Shown here piece after piece: positions 20,648 through 31,627 of a stretch of DNA of 64,000 bases (position 1 is its first letter; every line of letters starts with the position of its first letter). The translations under genes and the position numbers were made by a program. Source of the DNA: Chionoecetes opilio (Eukaryota; Arthropoda; Malacostraca; Decapoda; Majidae); the NCBI GenBank assembly GCA_016584305.1, contig JACEEZ010025360.1, positions 448,501-512,500 of the forward strand, given 5' to 3'. The notes under the pieces were generated by a model. The model saw nothing but the letters and a program-made list of their open reading frames with translations. It had not been told where the DNA came from and did not search any database.

Positions 20648-22373
20648 CGACAGCCCCTGTCGGACTAACCCAGACCTGTACGCTTCACTCTCACTGCCAT
20701 TTCCTCAACATATAATCCAAAAAGTAGAGGAGAAAGGACACAGCCCTGTCTTACTCCTCTCTTACTATTCACCCATCCAGTCTCGAGATCACCCATACTG
20801 AACTTGGCCTGTGTGTTCTCATACATACTGCTTATTATTTTAACAACCTTCTCAATCATGCCAATCGTCTCCAATACCTTACATAGCATTCTCCTATCCA
20901 CTCTTGTCATACGCTTTCTCAATATCTAGAAAGGCTATAGATATTTCTTTCTTCCCTCCTTCCTTGTTCTCTCAATCACTTCATTCACTACAAACGTGTT
21001 GTCCTCACCTTTTCTGTCTTTTCTGAATCCATTCTGCTCTTCACCCATCACCTTATTTCTTTCCACAGCTTCACCTAGTCTTTCATTCAGTACACCACAG
21101 AAAATCTTACATACCGTGTCACACACCGCTATTGGCCTGTAATTCTTAATCTCCTTCCTACTCTTGTGTCCTCCCTTATGTATGAGGGTCACTCTACTGT
21201 CATTCCAGGCACCAGGCACCCTTTCCTCTCTCCATATATGTCCAAACAACTCATGCATTCCCTCAATTACTCCCTCACCTCCCTCTCTATAGAATTCATT
21301 CAGGATACCGTCCATTCCAGGGGCTTTTCCATTTTTCAGTTCTCTTACATACCCTTCAATCTCATCCATTCTAATTTCTTCATCCATCATTTCCTATATT
21401 TTCCTCCCTAAGGTGACGTTCCCTAAGCCACTATCAGGCTCATTCACACCAACATCTTTCCAGAAGTCTTCTACAGCTCTGACCATTTCCTTTTTCTCTC
21501 TTAGTGACCTGCCATTCACCACTAGTTCTTCTACATTTCCTGTATTCTTAATCTCTTCTCCTCTCAAGAACTTATACCATTCCTTACCTCCTTCCTCACC
21601 TTTTTCCCTAAGATCTCTGATCACTTTTCTCTCTTCATTCACTCTTGCCTTCCTCACCAAGCATTTCACCTTCTTTTGCTTACTCTTATACTCTTCCCAT
21701 GCCCTTTCATACTCTATTCTTTCAGCTTCACTGTTTGACCTATTCTTTCTCATGACTTCTACACTTCCTATTTGACTGTTTTCTTTCTTTCCTGGCCTTG
21801 TCGATCTCATTGTTCCACCAACTCTTTCTTGTCCTGCCATTTGCCCTCTTTCTTGTTCTGCCTATGCTCTCTTCTGCAGCTTTGTTAAGCTTCATTAACA
21901 ATCTCTCATTCATCTCATCCACACCTCTCTCTGCCCTCAAACCATTCTCTCCCAGCTTCCAGTCCTCATTACTCACCACTTCTCTGAAATAGTCCCAGTC
22001 TGCATCTCTAATTAAGCTTCCAACGTCCATTCCTCTCCTCTTTCGCGTTCACTCTTTTTTTCCTTCAAATACTCATACTCCATTACTCATACCATGAGGT
22101 TATGGTCACTTGCTACGTCAATTGTCCTTTCCTTCCTCATCCACCCACATACTTCTCACCCGTTCTCTAGCCTTCCGCTTCACTAACATAAAGTCAATGG
22201 CAGATTCATTCTCCCTTCCACTCCAGGTCACTCTTCCTTCAGCCAGGGTCACATTCAAAATTTCTAATTCATTCTCCTCTGCAAAGTCAAGCAGCAATTG
22301 GCCATTTTCATTTACTTCCTCTCCTAACACACCAATGTGGCCATTCATGTCTCCCATCACAATCACATTTTAA
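20648..22373 (-). pseudogene. LINE C ORF2, middle part (endonuclease end and RT)
   Basis: Minus strand. From the right it starts with IVMGDMNGHIGVLGEEVNEN, the APE-type endonuclease motif, and WSGRENESAIDFMLV. A linker region with frameshifts (22030-21400) follows. The RT then begins LKNGKAPGMDGILNEFY, HKGGHKSRKEIKNYRPIAV, EQNGFRKDRKGEDN and GVRQGCVLSPLLFGLYVEEM. Several frameshifts and stops show it is dead. It is interrupted at 22373/25919 by a TTAA element and at 20647/16099 by the PIN element, and it continues in both directions. Confidence 0.8.
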
Positions 22374-22592
22374 AGTAATCGTCCTGACCCATTTTTTTTT
22401 TGCCTTATTATGTTGAATGTACATTCAAAACACCTAATCCACCAAAAATAATTGATTTCCAGGCCTTATTTCCGTAAAAACACGACTTGTGTAAAAAGCG
22501 CGCGAAAAAAAATGCTTCCCTCCAACAGGGTTACGAATGTTATTGATGACGTCAGAAGAGGAAGTCCCTTTCTCTCTCCTTCCTTTCCTTTC

Positions 22593-22596
<4 letters not shown>

Positions 22597-22675
<79 letters not shown>

Positions 22676-22741
22676 TTCTTCTCCTCTCTCTCTCTCTCTC
22701 TCCTTCTTTTTTTCCCTTCTCTCTCTCTCATCTCTCTCTTT

Positions 22742-22791
<50 letters not shown>

Positions 22792-22884
22792 CGTTCTTTC
22801 TTTTTCATCTATTTCTTCTCCCTCCTCTTCCTCTTCATCCTCCACGAGAGAGAGAGAAAAATTAAGGAGAGGAAAGGGAAAGGA

Positions 22885-22924
<40 letters not shown>

Positions 22925-22949
22925 GAGAGAGAGAGAAGGAGAGGAGAGA

Positions 22950-23002
<53 letters not shown>

Positions 23003-23012
23003 AGAGGAGAGA
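22597..23012. repeat. Opposed (CT)n and (GA)n microsatellites
   Basis: (CT)n tracts at 22597-22845 face (GA)n tracts at 22846-23012, with a near-palindromic junction (CCACGAGAGAGAGA at about 22841). They could form a very long hairpin or be an inverted duplication. The Leu/Ser- and Arg/Glu-repeat frames in them are artefacts. Confidence 0.85.
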
Positions 23013-23194
23013 GAATGATATTGATATATTTATTTGGCCATGTAGTTTTGTACATATGAACATATTACATATAGTGATAAAGCCAGGTCCAATAAGCCGA
23101 AGCTTTTATAGGACCTGAAAGCTATAATACATAATAACATAGCAAGGGACTGGTCAGGCCATTTTGAAAATATAATATTTTATGGATGAAATCC

Positions 23195-23343
<149 letters not shown>

Positions 23344-23347
<4 letters not shown>

Positions 23348-25356
23348 CCAAGCCCACGGATCAGCCATGGTTTGGCTACCGTTGCCGTGTTGCTGCCGAG
23401 GCCAAGTACTCAGCGTGGCTCCGCTTCAAGCGGAACCCGACACGGCGCAACAAGGACCTGCACCGGGCGGCCTGCAGGAGGATGGTGGTGTCCAGCAAAT
23501 GGGCCATAAAAAAGTGGGAGGAGGACTTGCGCCGCAAACTACGAGGCTCAGGCGTGGGAAACAAGACTTGGTGGTCCCTGGTTAAGGAAAAACAGGGAAT
23601 CAGCCGCCAAGATTCAATTCCTCCCCTCACCAAGCAGGACGGAACAGCGGCTGTCAGCAGCAAGGAGAAGGCTCAGCTGCTGGCTAATCTCTTCTCTGCA
23701 AAGATGAAGGTGGAGGCCCCCCGGCAGCCCCCGCCTCGTCTGGAGCAGCAGTGTGAAGAGACAGTCCACAAGGTGGAGGTGACGCAGGCGCAGGTCGAGC
23801 AAATCCTGCGAGGGCTCGACACCAAAAAAGCCACTGGCCCTGATGACGTCAGCCCGCATTTGTTAAAACAGTGCGCCCGGGAGCTGTCTGTCCCTCTCAC
23901 CACAGTCTTCACTGCCTGCCTGCAGGAAAACATCTGGCCTTCAGCGTGGAAGGAGGCTCGAGTGGTTCCTGTTCACAAGAGGAGTTCCAGATCTGACCCC
24001 AAAAACTACAGGCCCATCTCCTTGCTGTCTGTGGTGGGGAAAGTGTTCGAGAGGATCGTGGCAGAGGTAATCTGTCGTCACCTCAGCGACAACTACCTCC
24101 TCTCGGACCAACAGTTTGGGTTCAGACCTGGACGGTCCACCTCTGACCTGCTGATGCTCCTAACCCGAAACTGGCAGGACGCCCTGGATGACGGCCAGGA
24201 CACTGTCGTGGTGGCCCTTGACATAGCGGGTGCCTTTGACAGGGTGTGGCACGGAGGCCTTCTCGAAAAACTCCGAGCAAAAGGCATCCAGGGTGGCCTC
24301 CTGCTGCTCCTGGGGAACTACCTGCAGGGAAGAACCCTCCAGGTCGTCGTTAACGGGCAGGCCTCTGAGTCCCTGCCAGTGGAAGCATCAGTCCCACAGG
24401 GCTCTGTGCTGGGGCCAGTCCTGTGGAACATCTACGTGGACGATCTTCTCCAGCAGCTGCCAGTAGTCTCGGCTTACGCTGATGACTGTACTCTCTCCTG
24501 CTCCTACCCGCGACATGACAGTGGGCGTGCTGCTGATGAGGTCAATCAGCAGCTGAGTGTTATACAGGAGTGGGGTACACGTTGGCAGGTGAACTTTGCT
24601 CCGGAGAAGACACAGGCAATGGTGGTTTCTCGGTCCCCCGCTGCCGGACCAGCAGTGGAAGGGAGGCTGCGGTTTGGTGGCGTTCCTCTCCCACTTCAGG
24701 AAGCCGTCAAGGTTCTGGGAGTAGAGGTGGACCGAGAGCTAAGGTTTGACGGCCACATCAAACACATTGCAAAAAAGGCCTCTCACAGGGTCTCTGCCCT
24801 GCGAAGGGTAGCCAGCTTTCTCGACAGGGGAGGGAAGCTCTTGCTCTACAAGGCCCAGATACGGCCTTACTTAGAGTACGCCGCCCTCTCCTGGATGTCG
24901 TGTGCAGCCTCGCACACTCGGAGGCTGGACAGCATCCAGCGTCGAGCCCTGCGACTGGTGGATGCTGCAGACCCCCCATACCCCCCAGACTCACCAGCCC
25001 AGTTTGAGCCGGTGAGTCCTCTCGACTCACTGGAACACCGCAGGGATGTCGCGGTGCTTGTGGTATTCCACAAGGCACAGGTGCAGGGAGTGCCACACCT
25101 GGCTGGGTTACGACAGCCTCCGAGAGTCGCCACGCGAAGCACGAGAACGGTGCTTACCAGTGGTGATGCAGTGGAGGTGCCGCGTTCCCGTGCCAGCCAG
25201 CACCAACGCACCTTTGTGGGCCGCGTCTCCAGGATGTGGAACATTTTTACGGCCGCTGTCCCTCACATCCAGGAGATGAACACACAAAGTGTAAAGTTGG
25301 CGGCCAATCGGTGGAGACTGTTGAAGCCCACCCCGCTGAGGCTAGTGATACTGTGA
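23344..25356 (+). CDS. Jockey-like reverse transcriptase, 5'-truncated but uninterrupted
   Basis: 670 codons without a stop. A linker (KWAIKKWEEDLRRKL) precedes the RT: KKATGPDDVSPHLLKQ, NYRPISLLSVVGKVFERIV, QQFGFRPGRSTSDLL, VVALDIAGAFDRVWH, VPQGSVLGPVLWNIYVDDL and the catalytic YADD at 24475-24486. A C-terminal domain follows (RPYLEYAALSWMSCA, LDSIQRRALRLV). The lack of any stop or frameshift, and the intact poly-A, mark it as the youngest LINE in the window. It has no start of its own; the open frame extending upstream through the GA tract as Arg-Glu repeats is incidental. It is probably not expressed as a working element because the endonuclease is absent. Confidence 0.85.
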
Positions 25357-25512
25357 CACTAGTGACAGCAACAGTACCGCAACAAACATTTTAATGATGC
25401 ATATATGTATATAATGTTAGTTTTTAGTTTTTAGGTCTTTATATTTATGTGTAAATTGCCCTTAAGATAGGTAGCACACGACAGTGCACCTTTGGGCTTT
25501 AGTTATATGTAT

Positions 25513-25543
<31 letters not shown>
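23344..25543 (+). mobile_element. 5'-truncated Jockey-type LINE (LINE E) with poly-A
   Basis: Begins inside ORF2 at KTKPTDQPWFGYRC, so the endonuclease and ORF1 are missing. It ends with a pure A tract (25517-25543) and is flanked on both sides by GA repeats. 5' truncation with a 3' poly-A is usual for target-primed reverse transcription. Confidence 0.85.
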
Positions 25544-25547
<4 letters not shown>

Positions 25548-25913
25548 AGAGAGAGAGAGAGAGGGCACAACTGTCTTGCTGCACCCATAAAGGATGCATG
25601 CATGTGGCATATCGCAAAAAAAATCTATCAGAAACACCCAAAAATCTTCAAGTACTATATTTATCTCTTGTGTTTACGTCCTTCTGATCAACGCGGGAAG
25701 AGGAGCCTTCCTTTTGTTACGTCACCGAGCCGTGGCGCATCGTCTGCTTGTCGTGAGGGGCGTTTTGGAAGCTCGGGGAATTTGCAGATTTTGATTGCGG
25801 ATTATTTAAAAACAGCTGACTGGATGCAAAAAGTGACGACATATTGTTGATATACTCGTTAATGGCTATAATTTGATTGCATTAAATCAGGAATGATGAA
25901 ATGGTCTGGACGA

Positions 25914-26465
25914 TTACTTTAACTCCTATTCCGTTCTATAAACCTTTGCACAATTCTATACTTCCTTTCATTCTCGGCTCTCACTCCTGTTCCTTCCACT
26001 GTCATGTAACACACTATCACCAAGATCCTTTATTTTCCCTTACGCACCTTATATTCCAGACGTACTGCCATAACATCCTCACCCATCTCACACCTTCCTA
26101 CATCTAGCTCCTCTACATCTATACCTATTTCCTGCCTCACAAGTACTTCCACTCCGCCCCCCTTTTTCTGCTGCTTACTTCTGCCTTGCCGATCATACTG
26201 TAAGTCTCAGATCTCAGTTCAATTCTTTCTCTCATTTGTGTTTCTGTCACTCCATCTACATCAATGTTCCATTAATTAATTTCCCTGCTGAGGTCTTCCA
26301 TTTTTTCAACATTCCATCCTCTAACATTCACACAGCCCAACCTCACATTCCCTATTGTTGTCAGCAGTCACTCCTTCGCATTTGCCACCCTTTTTTCCCT
26401 CAACCTGCAGTCTTTCAGTCGCGCGTATCCACTCTAGCATTCTCCCGCACATATCCGCCTCTCTC
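25914..26465 (-). pseudogene. LINE C ORF2, N-terminal endonuclease part
   Basis: Minus strand: LGCVNVRGWNVEKMEDLSRE, then NEWNIDVDGVTETQMRERIE, the N-terminal block of the APE-type endonuclease (the TET motif holds the catalytic Glu). It leads into the break at the TTAA element and continues at 22373 with MGDMNGHIG. It contains stops and frameshifts. The ORF1 stop is just upstream. Confidence 0.7.
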
Positions 26466-26467
26466 CT

Positions 26468-27403
26468 TCTCAGTTTAGGTGCACTCCGTCTCTCTCAAAG
26501 ACCTCCTGTGGGAGTGCACCGTCCAGGTCTATGAAGCTTACTTCATAGTCCCCTGGAACCTGGTTCATTTTTACCACCTCCTCTTGGAGTCGCTTGTTTG
26601 TGTCGCGTCTCATTTCCTCATACCCTGCATTTTCCCGAGGTCGCCTCATGATTCCAACCACAGCCACTCGGAGTTTCTTCCTGTCCTTCTTTATATACTT
26701 AAGGCACTCCATCATCTTGCCCACCGTCTGCTCGGAGCCTGATCTTCTAAGGTTATTTCCCCCTTCCTGCAGTATCACCATTCCTTCCTGTACACCCTCC
26801 ACCTGCTTCCTCACCTCCTTCACAACATCCTCCATATCCTTACCACTCAGGCTAACCAGCACACTCTTCTGGTCCCTCATAGCCACGTGTCGCCTAACGT
26901 TCTGCACCATACTGTCCCCTACACACAGTATGGGCCACTTCTTTGCCCTGGGGTTCGTCCCCGTTGCTGTACCAGTCCTGACCCTCCCTGGGTTGGTAAT
27001 CTCTACAACATCTCCCCCACTCGGGCCTGTAGCGGCCACAGCCCCACCAGGAGCCGGGGCTTCAGGTCCCCTAGCCTCATCCACGCCCTCAGCAGCTTTA
27101 GCTGCCTCTACAGGCGAAGGCAATGGGGGGGCGGATCCACCATCCCCACACACGACTTCATTGGCCTCAACTGCCTCCACAGGCGAGGGTGAGGAGGGGG
27201 CAGCTCCCCCAGTCTACCCCCACGCCCTCAACAACCCTCCTAGACCGCCCTGCTGCGACAACTTCCACGGCGGCAGCTCCCTCAGTCTCACTCACGCCCT
27301 CAACAACCCTCCTAGACCGCCCTGCTGCGACAACTTCCACCGCGGCAGCTCCCTCAGTCTCCTCTCCTTCGGGCATGCATGCTTTGGTAACGTCTAACGT
27401 CAA
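26468..27403 (-). pseudogene. LINE C ORF1 with SGNH/GDSL esterase domain
   Basis: The last 236 codons (Met at 27178-27180) are intact: an Ala/Gly/Pro-rich lead, then ILCVGDSMVQNVRRHVA (block I, Ser), VILQEGGNNLRR (block III, Gly-x-Asn), RVAVVGIMRRP and the ending FERDGVHLN (block V, Asp-x-x-His). These are the catalytic blocks of SGNH hydrolases, an ORF1 domain known from several CR1/L2-like LINEs. Upstream, an earlier Met at 27403 is in a frame joined by a one-base shift near 27215. That part contains a 72-bp tandem duplication (27225-27368; GAAAVEVVAAGRSRRVVEGV twice). The esterase may interact with membranes or lipids, but its role in retrotransposition is unknown. Confidence 0.75.
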
Positions 27404-27744
27404 GCAACCCTCCTCCCCAGGGTCCGTGGTGGGTCTGGCCCAGCTTGTAGTACCGTCCCCCGAGTCTTTTAGGAGAATCGAGAGCTCTGCTTAGCTTGAA
27501 AACCCTATCCAACAAATAACAGTGTCCCTTAGTCACACACCAGACAATAACACAAAAATCGGCGGGAGAAACCAAGCGGCCTAGTTGGTGGCACCTAGCG
27601 GCCGACCCGGCAACTACGGGTTTTGGGTGTTCTGCCATGTTTTGGAAAATCCGGAACCATAGCAGTTTTGGGTGTTGCCGAGTCTTGGGATGCCGAGTTT
27701 GGGAACTTCAACCTGTACACAATAATTCAAAAGCAAAGGACTGG

Positions 27745-27778
<34 letters not shown>

Positions 27779-28279
27779 GATTTTCATCCTATCTAGACAC
27801 TTTGCAAGTACCAACTACAAGGTTATTGACTATACAAAGCGCCGCCACGTCAGCACGAACTAGGCGGACTCGAACCGCTGACCGAATGCACAGGGACGTT
27901 GCACATTGCGAACTCGTCTCTACCAACCTTGTCACCCTGACGGGCAGAGAGAGGAGAGAGAGAGAGAGAGAGAGATTCTAACACATAAATAGGAGTACAT
28001 CAGTTGTAATTCCATCCTCCCTCTACCTCTCCACCTCTCTCCTTCCTTCCCTCATACACACTTTCTCAAATCCATAATTTTTTTTTATCAATAAATGATT
28101 TGGGTCAACATGAGATTTATGTATTTTTCTTCTAAGTCTGCTCATTGCTGATACATGTTAAATATAACTTTATCATCACCTCTCTCTCCCTCTCTTTATC
28201 ATTTTCCCTCCTGTAAGGTGTGAAATAAAACATAGAACACAATTATTGATGAAGTGGTTTTATTGATATCCCTAACACC
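27404..28279. other. Upstream of LINE C; SINE copy and (GA)n
   Basis: 27404-27740 may be the 5' untranslated part of LINE C. It contains a duplicated GTTTTGGGTGTT (27619, 27665). (GA)n occurs at 27748-27776 and 27946-27974. A minus-strand SINE lies between these and is listed separately. 28000-28279 shows nothing clear. Confidence 0.5.
27770..27945 (-). mobile_element. tRNA-derived SINE, minus-strand copy
   Basis: Reverse complement of the SINE at 51415-51590. It shares the tRNA-like B-box (GCGGTTCGAGTCC), the body CAATAACCTTGTAGTTGGTA and the AAGAT-type tail. GA repeats bound both sides. Confidence 0.75.
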
Positions 28280-29887
28280 TCACAAGTGCCGTTGTACGTA
28301 TATGTCTGGCAGGCCGGCCCTTGGTAAGGAAACACTTGCTACAAACACCACACTTGTACTTCCTTTACCAGTGTGGGTGCGCATGTGTCTCTTAAGACTG
28401 CTTTTCCGGGTAAATGTTTTCTTACAATCTTGACACTCAAATTTTCCCTCATCAATGTGGGTGAATATGTGTGATCTAATACCACTTTTGGATCGAAATC
28501 TTTTCCCACAGTACTCACACTCAAAGTTTCTCTCACCAGTGTGGGTGAGCATGTGTCTGTTAAGATTGCTCTTCATGGTAAATGTTTTCCTACACTCTTG
28601 ACACTCAAAGTTTCTCTCACCAGTGTGGGTGAGGATGTGTGTGTTAAGACTGCTCTTGCGGGTAAATGTTTTCCTACACTCTTGACACTCAAAGTTTCTC
28701 TCACCAGTGTGGGTGAGGATGTGTGTGTTAAGACTGCTCTTGTGGGTAAATGTTTTCCTACACTCTTGACACTCAAAGTTTCTCTCACCAGTGTGGGTGA
28801 GCATGTGTCTGTTAAGATTGTTCTTCATGGTAAATGTTTTCCTACACTCTTGACACTCAAAGTTTCTCTCACCAGTGTGGGTGAGGATGTGTGTGTTAAG
28901 ACTGCTTTTTTTGGTAAATGTTTTCCTACACTCTTGACACTCAAAGTTTCTCTCACCAGTGTGGATGAGCATGTGTGTATTAAGACTGCTCTTGTGGGTA
29001 AATGTTTTCCTACACTCTTGACACTCAAAGTTTCTCTCACCAGTGTGGGTGAGCATGTGTGTGTTAAGACTGCCTTTTAGGGTAAATGTTTTCCTACACT
29101 CTTGACACTCATAGTTTCTCTCACCAGTGTGGATGAGCATGTGTTTGTTAAGACTGCTTTTTTGGTTAAATGTTTTCCTACACTCTTGACACTCAAAGTT
29201 TCTCACACCAGTGTGGATGAGCATGTGTGTATTAAGACTGCCTTTCTGGGTAAATGTTTTCCTACACTCTTGACACTCAAACTTTCTCTCACCAGTGTGG
29301 GTGAGGATGTGTGTGTTAAGACTGCTCTTGTGGGCAAATGTTTTCCTACATTCTTGACACTCAAAGTTTCTCACACCAGTGTGGGTGAGCATGTGTGTGT
29401 TAAGACTGCCTTTCTGGGTAAATGTTTTCCTACACTCTTGACACTCAAAGTTTCTCTCACCAGTGTGGGTGAGGATGTGTGTGTTAAGATGGCTCTTGTA
29501 GGCAAATGTTTTCCTACATTCTTGACACTCAAAGTTTCTCACACCAGTGTGGGTGAGCATGTGTGTGGTAAGACTGCCTTTCTGGGCAAATGTTTTCCTA
29601 CATTCTTGACACTCAAAGTTTCTCACACCAGTGTGGGTGAGCATGTGTTTATTAAGATCGCCTTTCTGGGTAAATGTTTTTCTACACTCTTGACACTCAA
29701 AGTTTCTCTCACCAGTGTGGGTGAGCATGTGCCTCCTAAGATCAGTTTTACAAGTGAACACTTTCCCACAGTGGTCACACCTCAGCCCTGTCTTGCGTGT
29801 ATGGGTGAGGATGTGTGCAGTAATGCCAGCCTTGCTGGAACACACTCTCCCACAGTGGTCACAAGTGTAGGTCCTCACGCCCTCCAT
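28280..29887 (-). CDS. C2H2 zinc-finger protein, 18 fingers
   Basis: 535 aa from ATG at 29885-29887 (MEGVRTYTCDHCG). Eighteen C2H2 fingers fill residues about 7-505, most as FECQECRKTF...H-x3-H with TGERN or TGVRN linkers. Finger 1 lacks the usual core Phe (GRVCSSK). Neighbouring fingers are so alike that the array looks young and made by tandem duplication. It is presumably a nuclear DNA-binding protein; no effector domain is visible. The last 30 residues (after TGKG) are not finger-like, but the next frame reads YKCGVCSKCF...HIRT, matching the final finger of the paralogue at 6218 (FKCDICSKCF). A one-base indel near 28355 has probably changed the C-terminus. The finger repeats also create long plus-strand frames, which are artefacts. 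Confidence 0.85.
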   Translation of the reverse strand: MEGVRTYTCDHCGRVCSSKAGITAHILTHTRKTGLRCDHCGKVFTCKTDLRRHMLTHTGERNFECQECRKTFTQKGDLNKHMLTHTGVRNFECQECRKTFAQKGSLTTHMLTHTGVRNFECQECRKTFAYKSHLNTHILTHTGERNFECQECRKTFTQKGSLNTHMLTHTGVRNFECQECRKTFAHKSSLNTHILTHTGERKFECQECRKTFTQKGSLNTHMLIHTGVRNFECQECRKTFNQKSSLNKHMLIHTGERNYECQECRKTFTLKGSLNTHMLTHTGERNFECQECRKTFTHKSSLNTHMLIHTGERNFECQECRKTFTKKSSLNTHILTHTGERNFECQECRKTFTMKNNLNRHMLTHTGERNFECQECRKTFTHKSSLNTHILTHTGERNFECQECRKTFTRKSSLNTHILTHTGERNFECQECRKTFTMKSNLNRHMLTHTGERNFECEYCGKRFRSKSGIRSHIFTHIDEGKFECQDCKKTFTRKSSLKRHMRTHTGKGSTSVVFVASVSLPRAGLPDIYVQRHL

Positions 29888-30059
29888 TGCAGCACTACTT
29901 CTGCCAGCACACCTGTGGTGGGAGGCGTCGGCTAGTCTTGCAAGAACCCTGGTGAAGGCCGGCCAGGCTGCCCCGGGGATGAACCAAGTGTTCCCTAATA
30001 CAAGGGAAGCCGGGAGGAGTCGTGGCGTGGGCGCCGACCTGGACTCTTCACCTCAGCAC

Positions 30060-30092
30060 CTGTAACATTGGTGGTTGTCAGCACACAAACAG
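30060..30092 (-). promoter_or_regulatory. Splice acceptor upstream of the 18-finger gene
   Basis: Minus strand ...CCAATGTTACAG/GTGCTGAGG, with the exon starting at 30059, about 170 bases before the ATG. The same junction lies upstream of the 7-finger gene (7079). The sequence around it is also similar, which supports common descent of both genes. Confidence 0.55.
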
Positions 30093-30838
30093 GGAAGTGC
30101 TTCCTGCTTCACCCAAGACACTCAGACACTTTGAGTGTCTTTAAATTGTTCCATAAATCTTGATTAGATAGGCCATTTGCAAACAGTAGGGTTCTAGCGA
30201 CCAATATTTGATGTCATTTTAACCATAAAAAGGTAAATCTTAAGTGTTCTTAAGATGAATATCAGGCTTTCACTAATTAAACCAATGGTTTTGATATAAT
30301 CATGTCCATATCATGAACATTGGTTTGAAGAAATAGTATTTGAAATTATGTTCTACTCCTGCATATCCTGATTAGGGATGTACCGATGTATCGGTATCAG
30401 TGGTATCGGCCTGTTTTAGGGGTATCGGTATCAGTATCGGTGAAATATTGGCCGAAACTGCCGATACTTTACTTTCTTTTCATCTTTTAAGGTGCATTGT
30501 TTGTGAGAAGAGATACCGGTATATACTCCAACAAAATGATTTTGTACCATATATAGGCTACTCATGTAATAATAAGCGACTTCTTGTTATTGTCGACCCC
30601 TGAGTTGAGATAAAAATCAGATCAATTAAAGACCTAGCCTGTGTACTGTGTGCCCCCACTGGCGCTCACCACAGGTCTGGAGCCGCACCTACCTCAATAA
30701 GAAGCCTCAATACTAAGAACACCTCAATATACATATTGATAATCGAAGTTACAGCGGTGCCGATTATTTAGGGTAAAATATATGAATTTAGGGTAGAATA
30801 GACATGACTCTAGGGTAAGTTCAGCAGAGCTCATGGAA
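30093..30838. other. Intergenic sequence, little recognised
   Basis: A short hairpin (CACTCAGACACTTTGAGTG) lies at 30118-30136. GGGATGTACCGATGTATCGG with several ATCGGTATC repeats at 30374-30440 looks like one end of a hAT-type element, but no partner end is seen. The rest is unassigned. Confidence 0.4.
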
Positions 30839-31095
30839 GGCCTGACTAGACCCCTGATCGGTGTGGGGTTGGTACGAAAATGCAAAAAAATTACATACAT
30901 GCTGTAAAAAGTGATGAGGATGTGTTTTAAATAGGAAATACATTAAACAGTGATCAATTTAGGGTTGTGGACGCTAGTAGGCGCTAAATTGATCACTGTT
31001 TAATGTATTTCCTATTTAAAACATCCTCATCGCTTTTTACAGCATATCTGTGATTTTTTCGCACTTTCGTACCAACCCCACATCGATCAGGGGTC
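30839..31095. repeat. Palindromic repeat, arms around 30976
   Basis: 30850-30975 (GACCCCTGATCGGTGTGGGG ... AACAGTGATCAATTTAGGG) is mirrored by 30977-31095. Single-arm copies of the same unit occur at 33280-33405 and 34206-34380. This makes a family of foldback-like repeats. Confidence 0.8.
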
Positions 31096-31111
31096 TAGTG
31101 GACGCAAAATC

Positions 31112-31622
31112 CATAACATTTTTATATGTCCTGTACTCTTTTATTTTGTGCAGAGATGTTAGGAAAATCATAGATATGCTGTAAAAAGCGATGAGGATGT
31201 GTCAACTTCCGCGAGAGAGAGAGAGAGAGAGAGAGAGTTTTGAGTTTGACTTTTGGTCCTTTGCATGACATGGACTTGGAGCGTTGCTTGCCGCATTGGA
31301 ATGCAGATTGTGGGAGGGTATTTAGCAAGGTTAACCTTACCAAGACAAAGTTTAGAAACTGACTTCTAACGGGAACAATACTTGGTTCTCTTCCAGCAGC
31401 GCAGTGTGTAAGGGAAAAGGGAGATTGTGTTACTTTCATCCCCACAATCTGCGTTCCAATGCGGCAAGCAACGCTCCAAGTCCATGTCATGCAAAGGACC
31501 AAAAGTCAAACTCAAAACTCTCTCTATCTCTCTCTCTCTCTCTCTCGCGGAAGTTGACACATCCTCATCGCTTTTTACAGCATATCTGTGATTTTCCTAA
31601 CATCTCTGCACAAAACACATCT
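31112..31622. repeat. Second palindrome with (GA)n/(CT)n in its arms
   Basis: 31137-31317 and 31438-31620 are reverse complements, including GA repeats at 31213-31237 mirrored by CT at 31518-31545. The loop is about 120 bp. The outer part shares CATATCTGTGATTTT and ATCCTCATCGCTTTTTACAG with the neighbouring palindrome. The LINE that follows is inserted in its right arm. Confidence 0.8.
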
Positions 31623-31627
31623 CTGCA

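Noticed and set aside
22537..23118. Long frames of Leu/Ser or Arg/Glu repeats (also at 41052, 53041, 63628, 46046)
   Set aside because: They are translations of (CT)n, (GA)n or (TA)n microsatellites and show no protein features.
28541..29935. Plus-strand repetitive frames (GKCFPTLLTLKVSLTSVGE-type units)
   Set aside because: They are the antisense of the zinc-finger array; periodicity comes from the 84-bp finger repeat.
30374..30440. A complete hAT element from the GGGATGTACCGATG end
   Set aside because: Only one end-like motif is visible, with no partner TIR or 8-bp duplication found nearby.
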